NCBI GenBank assembly: GCA_013396655.1
Contig: WBMV01007615.1
Coordinates: 286,924-350,923 of the forward strand
Direction of reading: 5' to 3'
DNA length: 64,000 nt
Origin: Campylorhamphus procurvoides
Lineage: Eukaryota; Chordata; Aves; Passeriformes; Dendrocolaptidae
Made by a program: the position numbers and the translations under genes
Part shown: positions 45,817 to 59,029 of the stretch, piece by piece
How positions within the stretch are numbered: the first letter of the stretch is position 1
Layout: every line of letters begins with the position of its first letter
Notes under the pieces: generated by a model
What the model saw: the letters and a program-made list of their open reading frames with translations, nothing else
Database searches by the model: none
What the model was told of the DNA's origin: nothing

Positions 45817-45819
<3 letters not shown>
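40501..45819. other. Gene-free region
   Basis: No gene recognised. A T-run of about 20 lies at 42125-42144; a C-run at 43834-43842. CATTGCAAATG at 40850 is a C/EBP- or octamer-like site. The rest carries only short frames without domains. Confidence 0.5.
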
Positions 45820-45859
<40 letters not shown>

Positions 45860-45880
45860 CACACACATACAGACACACAG
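45820..45880 (+). repeat. (CA)n microsatellite
   Basis: About 16 uninterrupted AC units from 45820 to 45852, then ACATACACGC and further interrupted CACA repeats to about 45880. An ordinary dinucleotide repeat, likely to vary in length. Confidence 0.97.
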
Positions 45881-48800
45881 CCCTCCACGCCACGCAGCCC
45901 CGCTCCGCCCGACCACGCGGGTGTCACCGGAGAGCCCACAGCGAGAAAGCGTGCACTGGTCAGCGAGCCTTCCAGCATCCCAGAACCATCCCAGGGGGAT
46001 GTTTAGGCTGGTTGAGCAACCCGACTGACCCCACGGGATTGGGTGGTACCCACCACGGGGGACTGGGATGTCATGGTGTTGAGGACCACCCCTACTCAGC
46101 CCCCGGCATCCCATCCCTGCATGCGTGGGGGCGTGTGTCCCCGTGGGGTGTGAGCCCTCAGGACGAGGGTCCCCCCAAGCCGTGTCCCCCTCCAGAGCCC
46201 CTGCCAGCTGTAGTAATGCGTTTTGCCACAGGGTGCCACTATGGCAAAGCTGTAAGGCCGCCGGGCCCTCAGCCCTGTTGTGTAAGGATACCTGGTGTTA
46301 CCCACGTTACTCGTGGTTTCCTTCTTCCCCTCGCTTCTTATCTCTCCCCACGCCCCCCACAAGGCAACTGCATCAAGAGACCCCCAAATGTTCATCCAAA
46401 GGGCACGGTGCTGCCAAGGTAACCCCTGAGCTGCGGTGGAGAAGAGGGGATGCTGTGATTCCCTCCGAGGTGTCCTGAGATTAACACAGCGGGGACTGTC
46501 ACACCAACACGGCATTGCTCTGTCTCCAGCAGACCTGGCAGGAGGGCAAGATTCTGAAGGCGCTGTGGGACAATGTGCCATGCCAGTGAGTGAGTGGGAT
46601 AATGAGTAACCCAGGTGTCCAGGAACAGTGTACCTACCCTGCTCCCCTCCTGCATTTAGGGTGCTGAGCTCTGGGGATGCAGCTCCCCGATAAAGGTGGT
46701 CTGGGTCCATTGCTGGGAAGAAAGCAAAGGGCCTGGCGAGGCTACAGCCATTTGTCTCCTCCAGCTTTTCTCCAAGGGTAGACCTGGCCAGCCTCATCTT
46801 CCCACAGCCGGGCCTGTGAACTGCCTGTGGGAAAGGGAATGTTGCAGCTGGGTCACCCCGTCCCACCCCAAAGGAGACAGCACTGTCGGAGTGAGCAGGT
46901 TTTGTCCTGCACTCCAAATTTCTCACCTCCCTGGCACACTTCAACCCCTCTCCTGCCTCTCCTGAAAGATGAGGAGATGCCAGGGTGCAGCTCAGCCCTG
47001 CACTCACAGCAGCCCCCCAGCAGACTGACTCTGCACCCATGCGATGAGGGATGGTACGGCTCAGAGCAGGAAACGGAGCTGATGAGAGCTATGCAGGGTC
47101 AGGCCATGAATATGAGATTTTTTAGGGTGAAAAGTGTTCTGCAAATGGCAGGCGGTGGGATCCTGTGTGCTGCATCAGCCGCAGGCGGAGAGAGAAAGAA
47201 GATTCGCTTCTTCCCTCGCTAATAAAGTCTGGCTGAAATGACACAGTATAATCAGTGTTTACCTGGGAGTTTACATATGGTTTGTTGTAATTATAGTTTC
47301 AATTCCTGCTTTTGCTTTTTTTTTTTATTTTTTTTTCCTAACATCTATTTTTCAATCAGTAAAAGTAAATACTATTTTCAGCCCAATGTAATTCTTCCAC
47401 TCCCGTGGCCACAAACACAGCGAGGAGAGCGATTCCATTTGCGCGCTGTGCAATTGAGCAGAGAGAGGAGCCCGGCGGCTGCGGGGCATCAGCGAAGCCA
47501 CGGCCGAGTGGGGACACGGGGACATGGGGGCGAGACTCCCCCCACCACCACCAGTCCCCCAGGGCCTCCACCCCACCTGGCAGGGCTACCTTTGCTGGTA
47601 AAAATCAGCACCAGGCCCAGATGCTTCTTCCCATTGCATCGGCATCATTAAAACCCTAAAGCTGCCTGGTCGGAGGCAGCGGGGAAGGGATAAGAGCCAT
47701 TAGGTGAAGCATCATTTATTTCAGGGCTGGCAAAGCTTTGTTCCAGCTTGGGGACTGAGTTGGCACTAAAAGCACTGTGATCCCCGAGATTTAATTTCCT
47801 CCCCCCCCATTTTTATGTGTGTGATTTATAACAAATCAAGGATGCCGGTGTCAGGTCCACTTCTTCACCCTACTATTGTCACACACATACATGCTGATTA
47901 AAACCACCCAGCTACCGCCGGTTCCTCCTTGTCCATCCATCAGCCGCTCCGGGGACAAACTTAGATATCCCACTCCTAGCCCACACCTCTGTCCGTGCAT
48001 GTTCTGGCACCCTGGGTTTTAAGCCAATATTGAGTATTAATTTGGTTTGCTCACATACACACATTTAAATATATACAAATAAGTCTATTTATTTATGTCG
48101 TGTACCTAAATCCTTGTAGAAATAGTTGGGAGCTCTGTCTCAAGGAGGAATTGGGCATTATTTGGATGCAGAATAAACACATTGCCCTAGAGACACACAG
48201 AGGGCTTCTGCCTCGGCCACTCCAGCTGAGTATTTGCTGGTTCAGACATCATTTGAACTCGGTGCCAAGGCAGAGCCGCTGCCGGAGACCAGCGGGCAGC
48301 GGGGCAATGATGTCAAGAAAGGGATGGAGAGGGGGACCCCTCTCCTGCTTGGAAGGTCTCAGACCCTCAGGGAAATCAAGCTGATGCCAACAGCCCTACC
48401 TGCACCCCATTACACCCCAACATCCTTGTCATCCTCATTTTGGGTTTAAAAAATAGGTGATGGGTACGCTTCTCCCGGAACTGTGTCCTTGACCTCTATT
48501 CTCCCACATGCCCCAGTCCCTGCCAGAGGAATAATTATTGGGTTTTTTACCATCCCCAAAAAGGGCTGTTTTCTTTCCGATAGCACAGGCTACCCTGAAT
48601 ATCCCTGGGACCAAAGGGGAATATTTCAGCGAGGGGTTTGGGAGGGGACCTTTGCCCCCAAGGCCCCGGCATGGCAGGCAGGGAGTTGGGGCTGTGGCTG
48701 TGCAGGAGTGGAGTTTGGAGTTTGGCTGCACCAAAAAACATCCCTCCCAATGCTTTGGCCGATGCATTCCAGGGGGGCTGAGTTTGGGTTTTCCAAAGAC

Positions 48801-48885
48801 AGGAGAAAGGAGGGGGAATATTTGTCAGCTCAAGAAAAAACATCCCTTTCCTGCCGTTGCCTAATACTGAAAAGGAAATTAAAAT
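45881..48885. other. Gene-free region
   Basis: No convincing exon. The 314-residue minus frame at 46096-47040 has no recognisable domain and spans low-complexity proline/glycine text. AT-rich pockets at 47215-47400 and 47780-48110 might be conserved elements. Confidence 0.5.
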
Positions 48886-48889
48886 CCAA

Positions 48890-49830
48890 GCAGTTTTAAA
48901 AGGATAAAATAAAATAAAATAATTTTTTTTATCTATTACTTTCACAAAATAAAAACTCTTCTCACCAATCCCAGGCATGAATATATTTTCTTAGTGTATT
49001 TCCTAAAAGCCTACCACACTCAACCTTTTCTCCCCCAAATTAAGAATGAGCTGGTTTAAACTCTCACCCAAAATATTTATTGCAAGGAACAAAGATATTG
49101 GAATTGTCTCCAGCATTGGATTTCAATTCTCCCTTTCAGGCTTTTATCTTTTCAATCCAAATTTCAGTGACAATAATCCAATTTTGATTGACATTAAAAT
49201 TATTTATTGTCACATTGTAGCTGTTTAATAAATTGTGCCTGCTTTATTTTTTGGCTTATAAATACTGTATCTTTACTACCTTGGTGCTTAATTCAAGGGA
49301 AGAAACCTCTTCTGAAGGCAGGCAGCAATAGTCTTAGCCCAGGCAAGATATAAAAATGCCTTTTTACACACATGAACCTGAGGAAAGAGCTGATTCTACC
49401 TTTTTACTAATTTATATATTTTAAATCTCTCTGATTTATACAATTTTGCTTTGTTTTCCAGTGGGAAAATATGCTCCTGTTAGCTACATGTAAAATGAAG
49501 TTTATTTTAACCTCCTTTCAGATACAGAACAATTATTTGCCAGGAACATTTGAAAAATCAGAAAAACAATTCATGACACATTCATGATCCAGATTTGAGA
49601 GATTTTTTTCACCATTCTGGGAGCGAGTTCATAAAAAGAAAAAATTAAAACAAAGCCAGGCGACATCCATTTCAGAGTGCCATTAAAATCTGGGTCGCGT
49701 TGCAAATGATTTTCTTTTTTTTTTTTTTTAATTTCCACAAATTACTGAAAGTTAAAAGAACCATCATCCCATTTTACTATTAAAAAAAAAGGTAAAAAAT
49801 AACATGGAAAAATGTAACCCTTTCAGAATA
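48890..49830. promoter_or_regulatory. Long AT-rich island, candidate conserved non-coding element
   Basis: Nearly 1 kb that is strongly AT-rich in an otherwise GC-rich neighbourhood, without repeats I recognise. Motifs include GACAATAATCC at 49169, TTTTGATTGACATTAAAATT at 49182, and ATTTATTGTCACATTG near 49201. GACAAT/ATTGTC pairs resemble SOX sites. Confidence 0.4.
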
Positions 49831-52800
49831 AACCAAAAGCAGTTCCTTGGCAGAAATATTTCCCTGGGTGGAAGATTTCAAGCCTATGTCCCAGAGATGC
49901 TTTTTGCTGGGGGTGGGCCTGCCTTTTTTACACGAAGTGCCAGGGGTTCCTGAGGGGTGCCAGAGGATGCCAGTGCCCCAGGGATGCTCTAGGGACACAG
50001 CATCTCACCCTGTACCTGCAGCAGGCAGAGAAGGCTGTTTGCCCATTATCTGAATGCCCTGAAAACCCTTGTTGGAGGAGCCTGGCAGCAGATAAAGGAG
50101 GTATCTGCCAGTGGAGAGTGAGTTTGTTCCCCATGCAAGTCAGGGTGGAGGGACCAGGGCCCTGGTTGGGCTTGTGGGACCAGGGAGGGATGCAGGGCAA
50201 GGCAGGGAGCAAGGATGCTCTGCAGGACTCAGTCTTGGGCACCGTCTGTGCCTGCTCCCCAGTGCACAGACCCACTTCCACCCCTCCTCTGCCACACCCT
50301 CCTGGCACCAAAACTATCACAAAGTCCAAATCTACATCTTCTTACATCTACACAGGTTTGGTCCCTGCTCTGTTATTGATGCTGCAGTTTCAGGGTGGTG
50401 TTAGGTAAGGCCTTCCCCACAGGGACATGGGGTGGCCTTGGGGACATGAGCCCTCACCCAGTGCCAGAAGGGACAGCGAGGCTGCCCTCGGTCTACCTTC
50501 TGTGTCCTGTGCTAACTCTCCCAGTGCCAGGCAGCCGCAATGGCTCTGGCAGCCACATTTGTTTACGGGCTGAATTTGTATTAAAACGGTTCATTATTTT
50601 CCTGACTGGCAGGTTTCCAGGGTCCGTGCTAGTTAATAATTGCTGCCAATTAAACCTTCACAAAATATGCATAGCAGGGATGGGGGGACACAACGCGCGA
50701 GGATTTCTCCCAAGCTCACGGATGGCTCATGCCGCTGCGAATGAGCCCCATTGTGGGTTGGGGATGCAGTGTGGCATCGCTGCTTACCATGGGAACCTCC
50801 CAGGGATGGGGCAGCTGAGCCCCCTGAGATGGGGAGCTTTGCAAGGCTGTCACTGCAAAGGGGGTTTGTCTCTTTACAGGGACAAAATTTGCGGCTGGTG
50901 GAGGGAACCAAGCAGGATCCATCCCAGTACTGTGGATTGTGGCCCCTTTGACCTTGCAGGTACCAACTTGCCCATCCCAAGCCCTGGCCTGCCTGCTTGC
51001 CCTGGGGATGGGTGTCTGCAGGGTCAGCAGGCAGGGCTTGGGACATTTATCTAACCCTAGGCATCCCACTGCAGCTGCAAGAAGGTTTCTTTTCAAAGCA
51101 CAGCTCGCTCTTTTTCTGCTTTTTCACTCGTTCCCTTCCACTGCTGGAACACTCTCTGTCTCCACAGACCAGCAGACCATCTCCTCCAAATCCCACCCTG
51201 ATCCCACTTCAAACCCAGATCCAGGCACAACCTGGGAATAAAGCATTTCTCAGGAGTGAAACACAAGCAAATCTCCATGGTCCAAAACCCACCTGGGGCT
51301 GGGTCTGCCGAGCTCCTTCTACTTGTGACCTCGGGTGTCTTTTACAAGCCATAAAGACGCGAGCACATTTCCCAACCACTGCTTGAAAAGCAGCCAAAGA
51401 AGAGGAATTCTTTAGAATCATTATTTAACGAACGCTCACCCCGCTCTTTGAAGCTGGGAAGCTCGACAGAAAGGCTGGGTGTTGAGGCGGGCTGTGGCTA
51501 CGGGAAGGCTGGGGGGAATGTTTCCTGGATGCTAAAACCGCTCGGAGAGATGCAGGAGCGGCAGTGCATTCGTGGGGAGGACGGCTGACGGGGAACCGCT
51601 GCCTTTCAGAAAGGCAAATAATCGCAGCCTAGGTTAGCTCTTCTGTCGAGAGAATAATTGTGCTTCTAAAGGCCCTGATATGATGAGCAGCACTGCTTTG
51701 AAATAGAAATAAATACATAAATAAATCAGGGATCTTGGACTGATTAAGGCAATTGCTTCCCTTGCTTTTGCAACCCCTTTGGGTCCTGGTTCCCAGAGCC
51801 AATTACATATTTAAAAAGTTTCTCTCTGAGAAAAAAACAAAAAGTAAAAAAAAGAGAGAAAGAGGACTTGCAACTCTAAAATAAAGTTTCTTTGTGGTTG
51901 CCTAATGAACAGCAAGGGCCAGGGCAGTTTACAGTTATTAATTGCTTTTAAATGGTTCCAGTTCTGTCTCGGAGCATCATTTTGAGCTGGTCACAATGTG
52001 TCTGTGCCCTCCTGGCTGCCCGACGCAGGGTCAGGGCACACCAGGCACCACTGGCCCGAGCCCCTTTGTGTGGGTGAGCAGCCAGCCCACCTCCCCCATG
52101 GCCTGTCCTCAACTCTGTGGTCAGCACTACAAAACCTCCCTGGGGACCTGCTGAGCTCCCACTGCCTTAACGAGGGTATGGATGCAGCCGATGGGGAGAG
52201 GAGCTGGGGAGATTCTGAGGATGCTCAGCCATTACTTTTCCAAATGAATTCACAATTTCTCCAGCTCCATGCTGCCTCCAGTATAACTATGGGGGAGATT
52301 TTGTTTGCCATCCACTCCCCACTTTATCTCCCACACTGGCACACTGCAAATCCCTCCTTGCTACCCAAACCCCAGTTTATTTCTAGATTCTGCATGGCCA
52401 CAATACATTGGAGCTCGGCAGCCAGCACCAGCCCAGGGACTGCCTAAGCATCGCTTGGCACATCACACCTAACACCACCCTGCACCTCCAGGCACCAAGC
52501 AGGCAGAGAAAAGGCTCTATTCCTCACCCAAAAAACTCCCAGGGAGGTTAATTCAGCAGTTTCCTTGCCATGAGGATGGGGGGAAATAAATCTTTCTCTC
52601 AGCACAAGGAGGTGCAGAAACCTCACCACTCACCCAAGGCAAGGCTTGAGCCATGGGGTCTCCTTGGATGTCTTCTCGCTGTAAACATGCATTATTGACA
52701 GCAGAAATTATGTTGGATTTGGTTCAGGATGCAAGGAAACTCTACAGATTATTGATATTTTCCAGAGCTGCTTCCAAACCTATTCTTGGGCTTGAATGCA

Positions 52801-54179
52801 TTGCATGTGTCATCTCCAATGAACGGTTTTAAGCTTTAATTCAAAAAATAGCATTATGTTTATAATACTATATAAGGTTTTCTCCTGGCTGTACGCACGG
52901 GATTATATATGTGTTGGTGTGTGGGTGCGGATGTGTGTGCAGGGATGTAATGAGACAAACAACTCAATCTGGAGCCGGTGGGGAGGAGGAGCTGCACATG
53001 CAGCCCCAAGCAGTGGCTCGTTCCCTTTGGTACCAATTCGGTTTCTATTTTACCAGCCAGGCAGAATCGTCTGAATAAACATGTTATCATTGGGACCGAC
53101 CCATAGATAAACAGGCGGTGATGTTGTAGGTGCAGGAATACACCTGAGGGTGTGGGGGGGGAGTGTATTCTCCAGCTGTTGAATGCTGGAGATGGGGCTG
53201 GTGCGTGACAAGATGCCAGACGCCTTTCAGCATGTCAAATCTGTATCTCAGCACTTTTCACGGCACAGAAAGGAAACAGTAATTAAGCAACAGGACTTAC
53301 ACCACTTCTGTGTCGGAGTCATGCTGCAGCCCTTTCAGCCCCAAGCACGTGTGTGTGTTGGCGTGTCCCACCACATCAGGTGTGGCGTCACCCCTTTTTA
53401 AACACAATCCTGAGGGTTTTGTATTATAACAGATAAATTATTCAGCAGAAAAAGTGTTTCCCCCGATCTGGGATTTTCCTGCTAACACCGTATTGGTCAC
53501 TTGTGTTGGTCCCTGCCCAGCTCTACTGGTTTTATAAAATGCTTTGGAATAATACTGGGAATAGCAGCGTGTGGGAAGGAGAAAGGTTTTATCTGCATGG
53601 GGTCTTCCATCTCCAGCTCTGTTTCTATGGATATCTGAATGGAGTTTATATTTATCTCTCCCGTTTGAGCCATGTGTGCAACTTTGGAGGAGGAGGAGGA
53701 GGCCAAGAGCAGAGCCACTCCACTGCTGGCTCCGCTGAGCCCTGACTACTTCAGGTCAGCAGTGAGAGCATCATTCAGGTGTGCAACACCAGCCAAAACA
53801 TCATTGAGAGGAGGGGAAGCTGCAGAAATACTGGGGCTAGAGCTTAACACAGCAGCAGACATTGTGTCCAGCAGAGAGGTGGCCCTTCTGCAACCCTCAG
53901 ACACCACTCAGGGATGTCAGGGCAGGAGCATCACTCCTGGTCCCCAGTCCCTGGTCCCCAGTCTCTCCCACAGCTGCCCTGTAAATGACCAAATTCCCTG
54001 GGAGCGAGGGATTTTCCATCTGTCACATTGTCCTTTACTGTCAGGAGAGGAGTCGGCACAGCCCTGGCGCCGGGGGGGAGCGTGCCGGGTGCTGGAGCAG
54101 GTAAGAGTGGGAAGGCAAGCACATGACTCAGCCTGGCCCCAGCACACCAGCTCCCAGAGCATTACCATGATGGCTCCAT
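49831..54179. other. Gene-free region
   Basis: No gene recognised. AT-rich pockets occur at 50570-50680, 51610-51960 and 52680-52910; the first two look like conserved non-coding sequence with TAATAATTGC and AATAATTGTG motifs. Otherwise ordinary sequence. Confidence 0.45.
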
Positions 54180-54220
54180 CATTAATTGATCAATCACTGG
54201 ATGACAGTTAATTAAGTAGA
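54180..54220. promoter_or_regulatory. Homeodomain-type palindromes
   Basis: ATTGATCAAT (54185-54194) is a 10-base palindrome directly after ATTA, and TTAATTAA is at 54208-54215. The spacing is compact enough for a composite PBX/HOX-like element, but this is inferred from motif appearance only. Confidence 0.35.
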
Positions 54221-54639
54221 AAATAAAGCTACTCTGCCCAGCCTGGCATTAGTAGGCAGCGGCATTAAGATTTCTGGAGTACAAGGGGGAAATTAAAAAA
54301 CAAAGGCACAGCTGGAGGAATAACCCCATTGCTGGTGGCTGGGGGTGGCAGCCTGGCACGATGCTTCCTGGGCCAGGATGTGCAGGCAGCCCCTGCATGG
54401 CAGCAATGGCCACTCTCAGCTTCTCTTCCCAAGAAGCTGGATCTGACCCTCCAGGCATATTCCCCATTATCTGTGTGCCCCTGCTCCAGTGGCTCTAGTG
54501 CTGGCCACTGGCCACCAGACCCTCACCAGCCTACAGATCTGCAAAGGGGCTTTTCCTTTCAATCCTTTTTTCCCATCTCTCAGTCCTGCCTTGTGGGCTA
54601 ACCCACAGCCAGGGTGAGGAAAGAGAGGAAAGCCAGATA

Positions 54640-54800
54640 GAAAGCATTCTCTTGCCCCCTGCCTTGTGTGCCTGGGATTGTCTTGATATGAAGAATTATG
54701 GTTTTTGTTAAAAACTATTACTAATGAGGCGTCTTTCCTGCCCTTAATTGTTGCCAAGGCGATGACCCCAGTCAGCCATCTTTAATTAACTTAGACTAGA
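54640..54800. promoter_or_regulatory. Candidate element with RFX X-box-like site
   Basis: GTTGCCAAGGCGAT at 54750-54763 differs by one key base from the RFX X-box (GTTGCC, two bases, GGYAAC). It is flanked by CCCTTAATT, TACTAATGAGG and TTTAATTAACTTAG, an AT-rich patch without coding frame. Confidence 0.4.
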
Positions 54801-57330
54801 TCTCCTGAAATGAGTTCCTTGGGTAAATTGCTCACCACAGCTTTCAGGCACGGAGCCGTGTTTGCCAAGGTTACCCGCTCCGGCAGGCCGCCACAACCAC
54901 TGGCAGAGGTGATGGCACGGGCAGGTGTCCTCCCCCTGCCTCCCCCTGCCACCACCAGGACAGGTAATCCAAAAGCCAATGGATAGAAACTCAGAGTAAT
55001 ATAGGGACAAGATGAAGGAGTGACTGATTCCTGACCACAGCGAATGGGATGAATGTGGATTTCTCCATAAAATGGGAATTCACCCTGGCTGCTGGCTTCT
55101 CCCATCACAGGGGCTGTGGGACTGGCCGCATGGTGGCTGGCACCTCTCCAAGTGAAAATCACATTTCCTGCCTGACAGATAACGTCGGTCAAGAGAATGC
55201 CAAGGACGATTCCTGAAAATGCCATAATTGTTTTAATCTGATGGCGGATAAAAGATAATGATGCTAACAATATTTAAACATAATTATAGTTTCCTGCGGC
55301 TGTTGGGCTCTCTGAATCCTCTCCATTCAAGTGGCTTTGTTTACGAGCAGCTCCAATAAGGCAGCGCCCGTTTTCCTTTTCTATCGCCTTCACACCTGCA
55401 CCTCCATCAAGGCAGGGAGTGGACGTATGCCAAGGGGATGGATCTCCACAGGGACTAGTGCTGGCCAGCTCTGCAGTCCCTCCAGGCTCTCCTGTTTTTG
55501 GCCTATCATCACCCATCCTCTGCCTCCTGGGATGTGATGCCTGCCTTGGGAAAGGGGCTGGGAAGATGGTGCTTGGACCATGGCAATCTCAGAAGGGCAG
55601 GGATCTGTTTGGGGAGTTTTAGGGACAGGGGGTAGAAGTAAATCCCCCATATTGGGGTGGGGTAGGCATAAGGTGTCATGTTTATACCAGTCACCTGTGT
55701 CAAAGCTGTGCCCTTCCTATAGCCCAAAATCCCACCCTCATCTCCCCAGTATCGATATAAAACAACAAAGCAGGACACAGGGAATTTTCAGGAATGATTT
55801 GCTGATGGGAAACAAATGAAAGGTACCAGAGGTGAATGTCTGGGGCTTGCAATCGGGAGAAGAAAATGAAAGAAGAAGAAGAAAATGAGATTAATCTCTA
55901 CAGTGGAGACCCCCCTACACTGGATACTTCTTCCAGCATCTCAAAGGAATCCCCCCAGTCTTGTGGGGGCTGAACATTGCCCAGGTAGTGGTAGGAGGGG
56001 TTGCAAAACAGCCTGATAGAGTGCACAGAAACAAGTAGTGAGAAAAGATGAGAATTAAGCAAGGCTTTTAGAAGAACTTAAATATGAAATGGCTACTTCA
56101 GTAGCTGGAGTTTAGCCTCCTGTGTGAATCGGTCTTTGTAAATAGGAATGGAGGATAGCCAACTTCCCGAAAAGGGCTCTATGGGGGGTCCGGAAAACCG
56201 CAACGTCCTGAGTTTAATGGGGAAAACAGATAGAAATGGTAACAAAGAATGGGGAGAAACAGCAATAAACCTGATTGTTTGGTAAATAAGACTGAGCCTG
56301 TTGCCGAGAAGTGAAGTTTGAAAAGCAGCTGGGGAATGAATAACCGGTTAAAAGTTAGGAGACAAAGTGGCATAACAAACCCAGCACGGAGGGGTCAGTG
56401 CCGGAGCCCCCACAGCAGGCAGGAGTGTGAGCCTTCGGAAGTGCCAGGGAGGAGGGAGGAAGCAGCAACAGGACAATATCTACTGCTGCTCCAATACGAT
56501 AAAATCTAGCACTGTACAGAGGGGAAGGGTCTTGCTGTGCTGACGAACTTGCCCTTCAAACGAAGGAGGAATTCAGTGTTGACTACAGAGAAAATCCGTT
56601 GTAGGCACATGGCAATGAAATAGCTACATCCATCAAGGAAGAGCACTCTAAGGCATGGATATGACTATGAAAAGATAGTCTTGGTCACTGGTAGGGGTCA
56701 AGAAGCACATGGCATGTCAGGAATGACCGAAGATAGACCAGAGGAGAGGGTCGGGATTTACTCACCCTGTGCCGTGTGGGTCCCTGCCTCACTGAGTACA
56801 TCTCACAGGGCTGGGGAAGCAGCCGGGCAGGATGAGGATGCAAGTTGGAGTTGTGCAATAGCTGCCATCCGAGGAGGGATTAAATAGAGTGGGAGTCCAG
56901 CTTGAAGACAGAGGGGCACAAATGTGCCAGCTGAATGTCTGGCACAGGGAGCTGCTTTGGCAGTCACCTGGGAGGATGCAGGGACCGAAAGTTTGGAGGG
57001 GGTGGAAAAGTAATTGGGAAAGAGCAGAGAGGTTCCTGGCTGCTGGAAAGGCTGTGAGCCAGCTGGGGCTGAGGGCTCTGCAGCAAGTAGGGCAAAAGCA
57101 GGCAAGAGAATGCCCTTTCCCTACCACTGTCCTGTGCCCTGTCCTGACCTGGGACACCTCTGGGAGGGAGTGACTCATCCCTGGAACTGCCATTGGTTTG
57201 GGAGTGCCCGGGATCCTCCATTTCTTCCTGGAGCATCTCTCCCCTCCAAGCCAGGGATGCACCCTCGGATGGGACCTCTGCTACAGCACCAGGAAGAATG
57301 TCCTCTCTGCCAAAGCGCACCTCCAGTTTT
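54801..57330. other. Gene-free region before the CpG islands
   Basis: Contains a GAA-rich purine tract (55856-55890) running into GAGATTAATCTC (55887-55898), a perfect 12-base palindrome. No gene or transposon recognised. Confidence 0.5.
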
Positions 57331-58720
57331 CCCAGCGGCTCGCCCCCACCCCGCCGGGATGGGTTCTCACCGAATACCTGTGTCTCCGTGGAAATCCACG
57401 CAAGACACGCAGGGACAGCTTTTCATACAACACGCCTCACGATGCTCGTCCACCCTGCTCGCCCACGCAGGACCGAGTCGCGGAGTGGGGGTGGATGCCG
57501 GGGAAGCCCGGCCCCTGCCCTCCCCGGCCTCGCAGCCCACGGCTCCAGCCAGACCCGCGGCCGTGGCCACGCGTGGCCGGCGCAGCGCGTCTGCATGGGC
57601 TCGGCGCAGCCCCGACGGGGCGCGTTGACATCTGTAACCAACACGCCGGCTCCGGCAAAGGCAGGGCTGCCCGGCCAGGCGGAAAATTAACACTGACATT
57701 GAGTTTAATTAAACAAAACAACCGGGCTGCGAGCTGGAGCGGGGACGTGGCGGCAGCTGGAGGAGCCGGGCTGGGCGCGGTTCGGGACCGACCCCCGCCG
57801 CCGCCCAGTCGGGACGAGCCCACGTCGGCCGGTCGGAGCCCTGCGTGGCTCAGGAAGCTCGGCCTGGCTGGGCGGCCCGGCTTCCCTGCCGCCACTACTG
57901 TCCAGGGCCGGGAAACACCATTTAGCCTCCCCGTTTTGTGTGTCTCTTTACAAAAAAAATGCGCGGGGCGCAGCACGGTAGCGGAGGCCCACGTGTGTTT
58001 CTACCCCGGCGTGAAGCAGAACGAGTGCCCGGAGGGCTGAGGCGTGAGGGCAAGGCGAGGGGCGCTCCAGCGGTCGGATTTCGTTGAAGGGAATTTGGGG
58101 AGATGCTGCGCGACTGGCACCCATACCAGTACCGGCTGCGGCCCCGAGCCTGTCCCCAACCCGAAATACAAGAAGTTGGAAACGTTCTGATGCGGGCAGG
58201 TAGACCACGGCAGAGCATCTCCCGGCCCAGCTGCTCCCGGCCGGGCACCAGTGCCACCAGTAGCACCAGTGACACTGGCGCTTGCCGTGCCCCGGCAGCG
58301 GAGCGACGGGCAGCGCCGGCAGAGGGGTAGCCGTGCCAGCGGGGGCCGTGGTTTTGTGCCATTCGGCTCCGAGATCGGTCGGACGAGGCAGAGCCGCCCT
58401 GCCCGCTGCCCTCTGCCCGCTGCCCGCCGCCGACTGCTGCTCGCACCGCGGATCCCCCGCGGAAGAGCTGAAAATAGGGCACAGCCCCGCACAAGCCGAG
58501 CAGAGAGTTGGCCTCCTCCAGCGCCTCGGCAGAGGCAGCGCTGGAGTCCGGTGTTTGGGGCTGTTCCTGGCTGATTCCCTCGAGTCCTTTGTCCCCCTCC
58601 GGGAGCTCCCTCCACCATCAAAGACCCCTCGTGCTCCATCCAGCCCAGTGCATTCCAGGTCCTGGAAGCAAGGGGTGATTCCCTGCCGTCGGCTTTCTCC
58701 TCCTCCCAGTCCATAGCCTT
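57330..58720. promoter_or_regulatory. CpG island 1
   Basis: Dense CpG and GC-rich from about 57340 to 58480 with GC boxes, yet it surrounds an AT core with GTTTAATTAAAC (57703-57714), a 12-base palindrome. Long frames in all directions here are what GC-rich DNA produces by default; none shows a domain. Probably a promoter or a developmental CpG island. Confidence 0.65.
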
Positions 58721-59029
58721 GGGCCTTTTAGTCTGGTCATTTTATTTTATTTTATTTCACTTTTTTCTTTTTATTTTTCGGGGGAGGTGGTGGTGGGGGG
58801 GCGTGAAATGTCGGCTTTGAAGGATATTTGTAATAACATAACCAGCAAAATGAATGTCATATTTTTGCTCCAATGAATTGGATTTCCTGAAATATTGTCT
58901 CCGTAATGATGCCTTTAGGCTCCTCTGGATTAGATAACTCTCCAACCACATCAAGGAGGCTAATTATCCCAAAGCCACTTTCCACATCTATTTCACACAC
59001 CTATGTGTATCTTATGTTCAGAGACACGA

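Noticed and set aside
45820..45880. Possible telomere- or CRISPR-like short repeat array
   Set aside because: It is a plain (CA)n microsatellite without spacers.
46096..47040. 314-residue minus-strand open frame
   Set aside because: No domain, no splice or promoter context, and composition typical of GC-rich non-coding DNA; conserved blocks absent.
54222..54240. AATAAAGCTACTC looked like the start of the miR-9 star strand
   Set aside because: Only the first nine or so bases match and there is no miR-9 arm nearby, so no hairpin.
57198..58040. 280-residue plus-strand frame and overlapping frames in the CpG islands
   Set aside because: Stops are rare in CpG-rich DNA, so long frames appear on both strands at once. 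None has recognisable similarity or a sensible start context.
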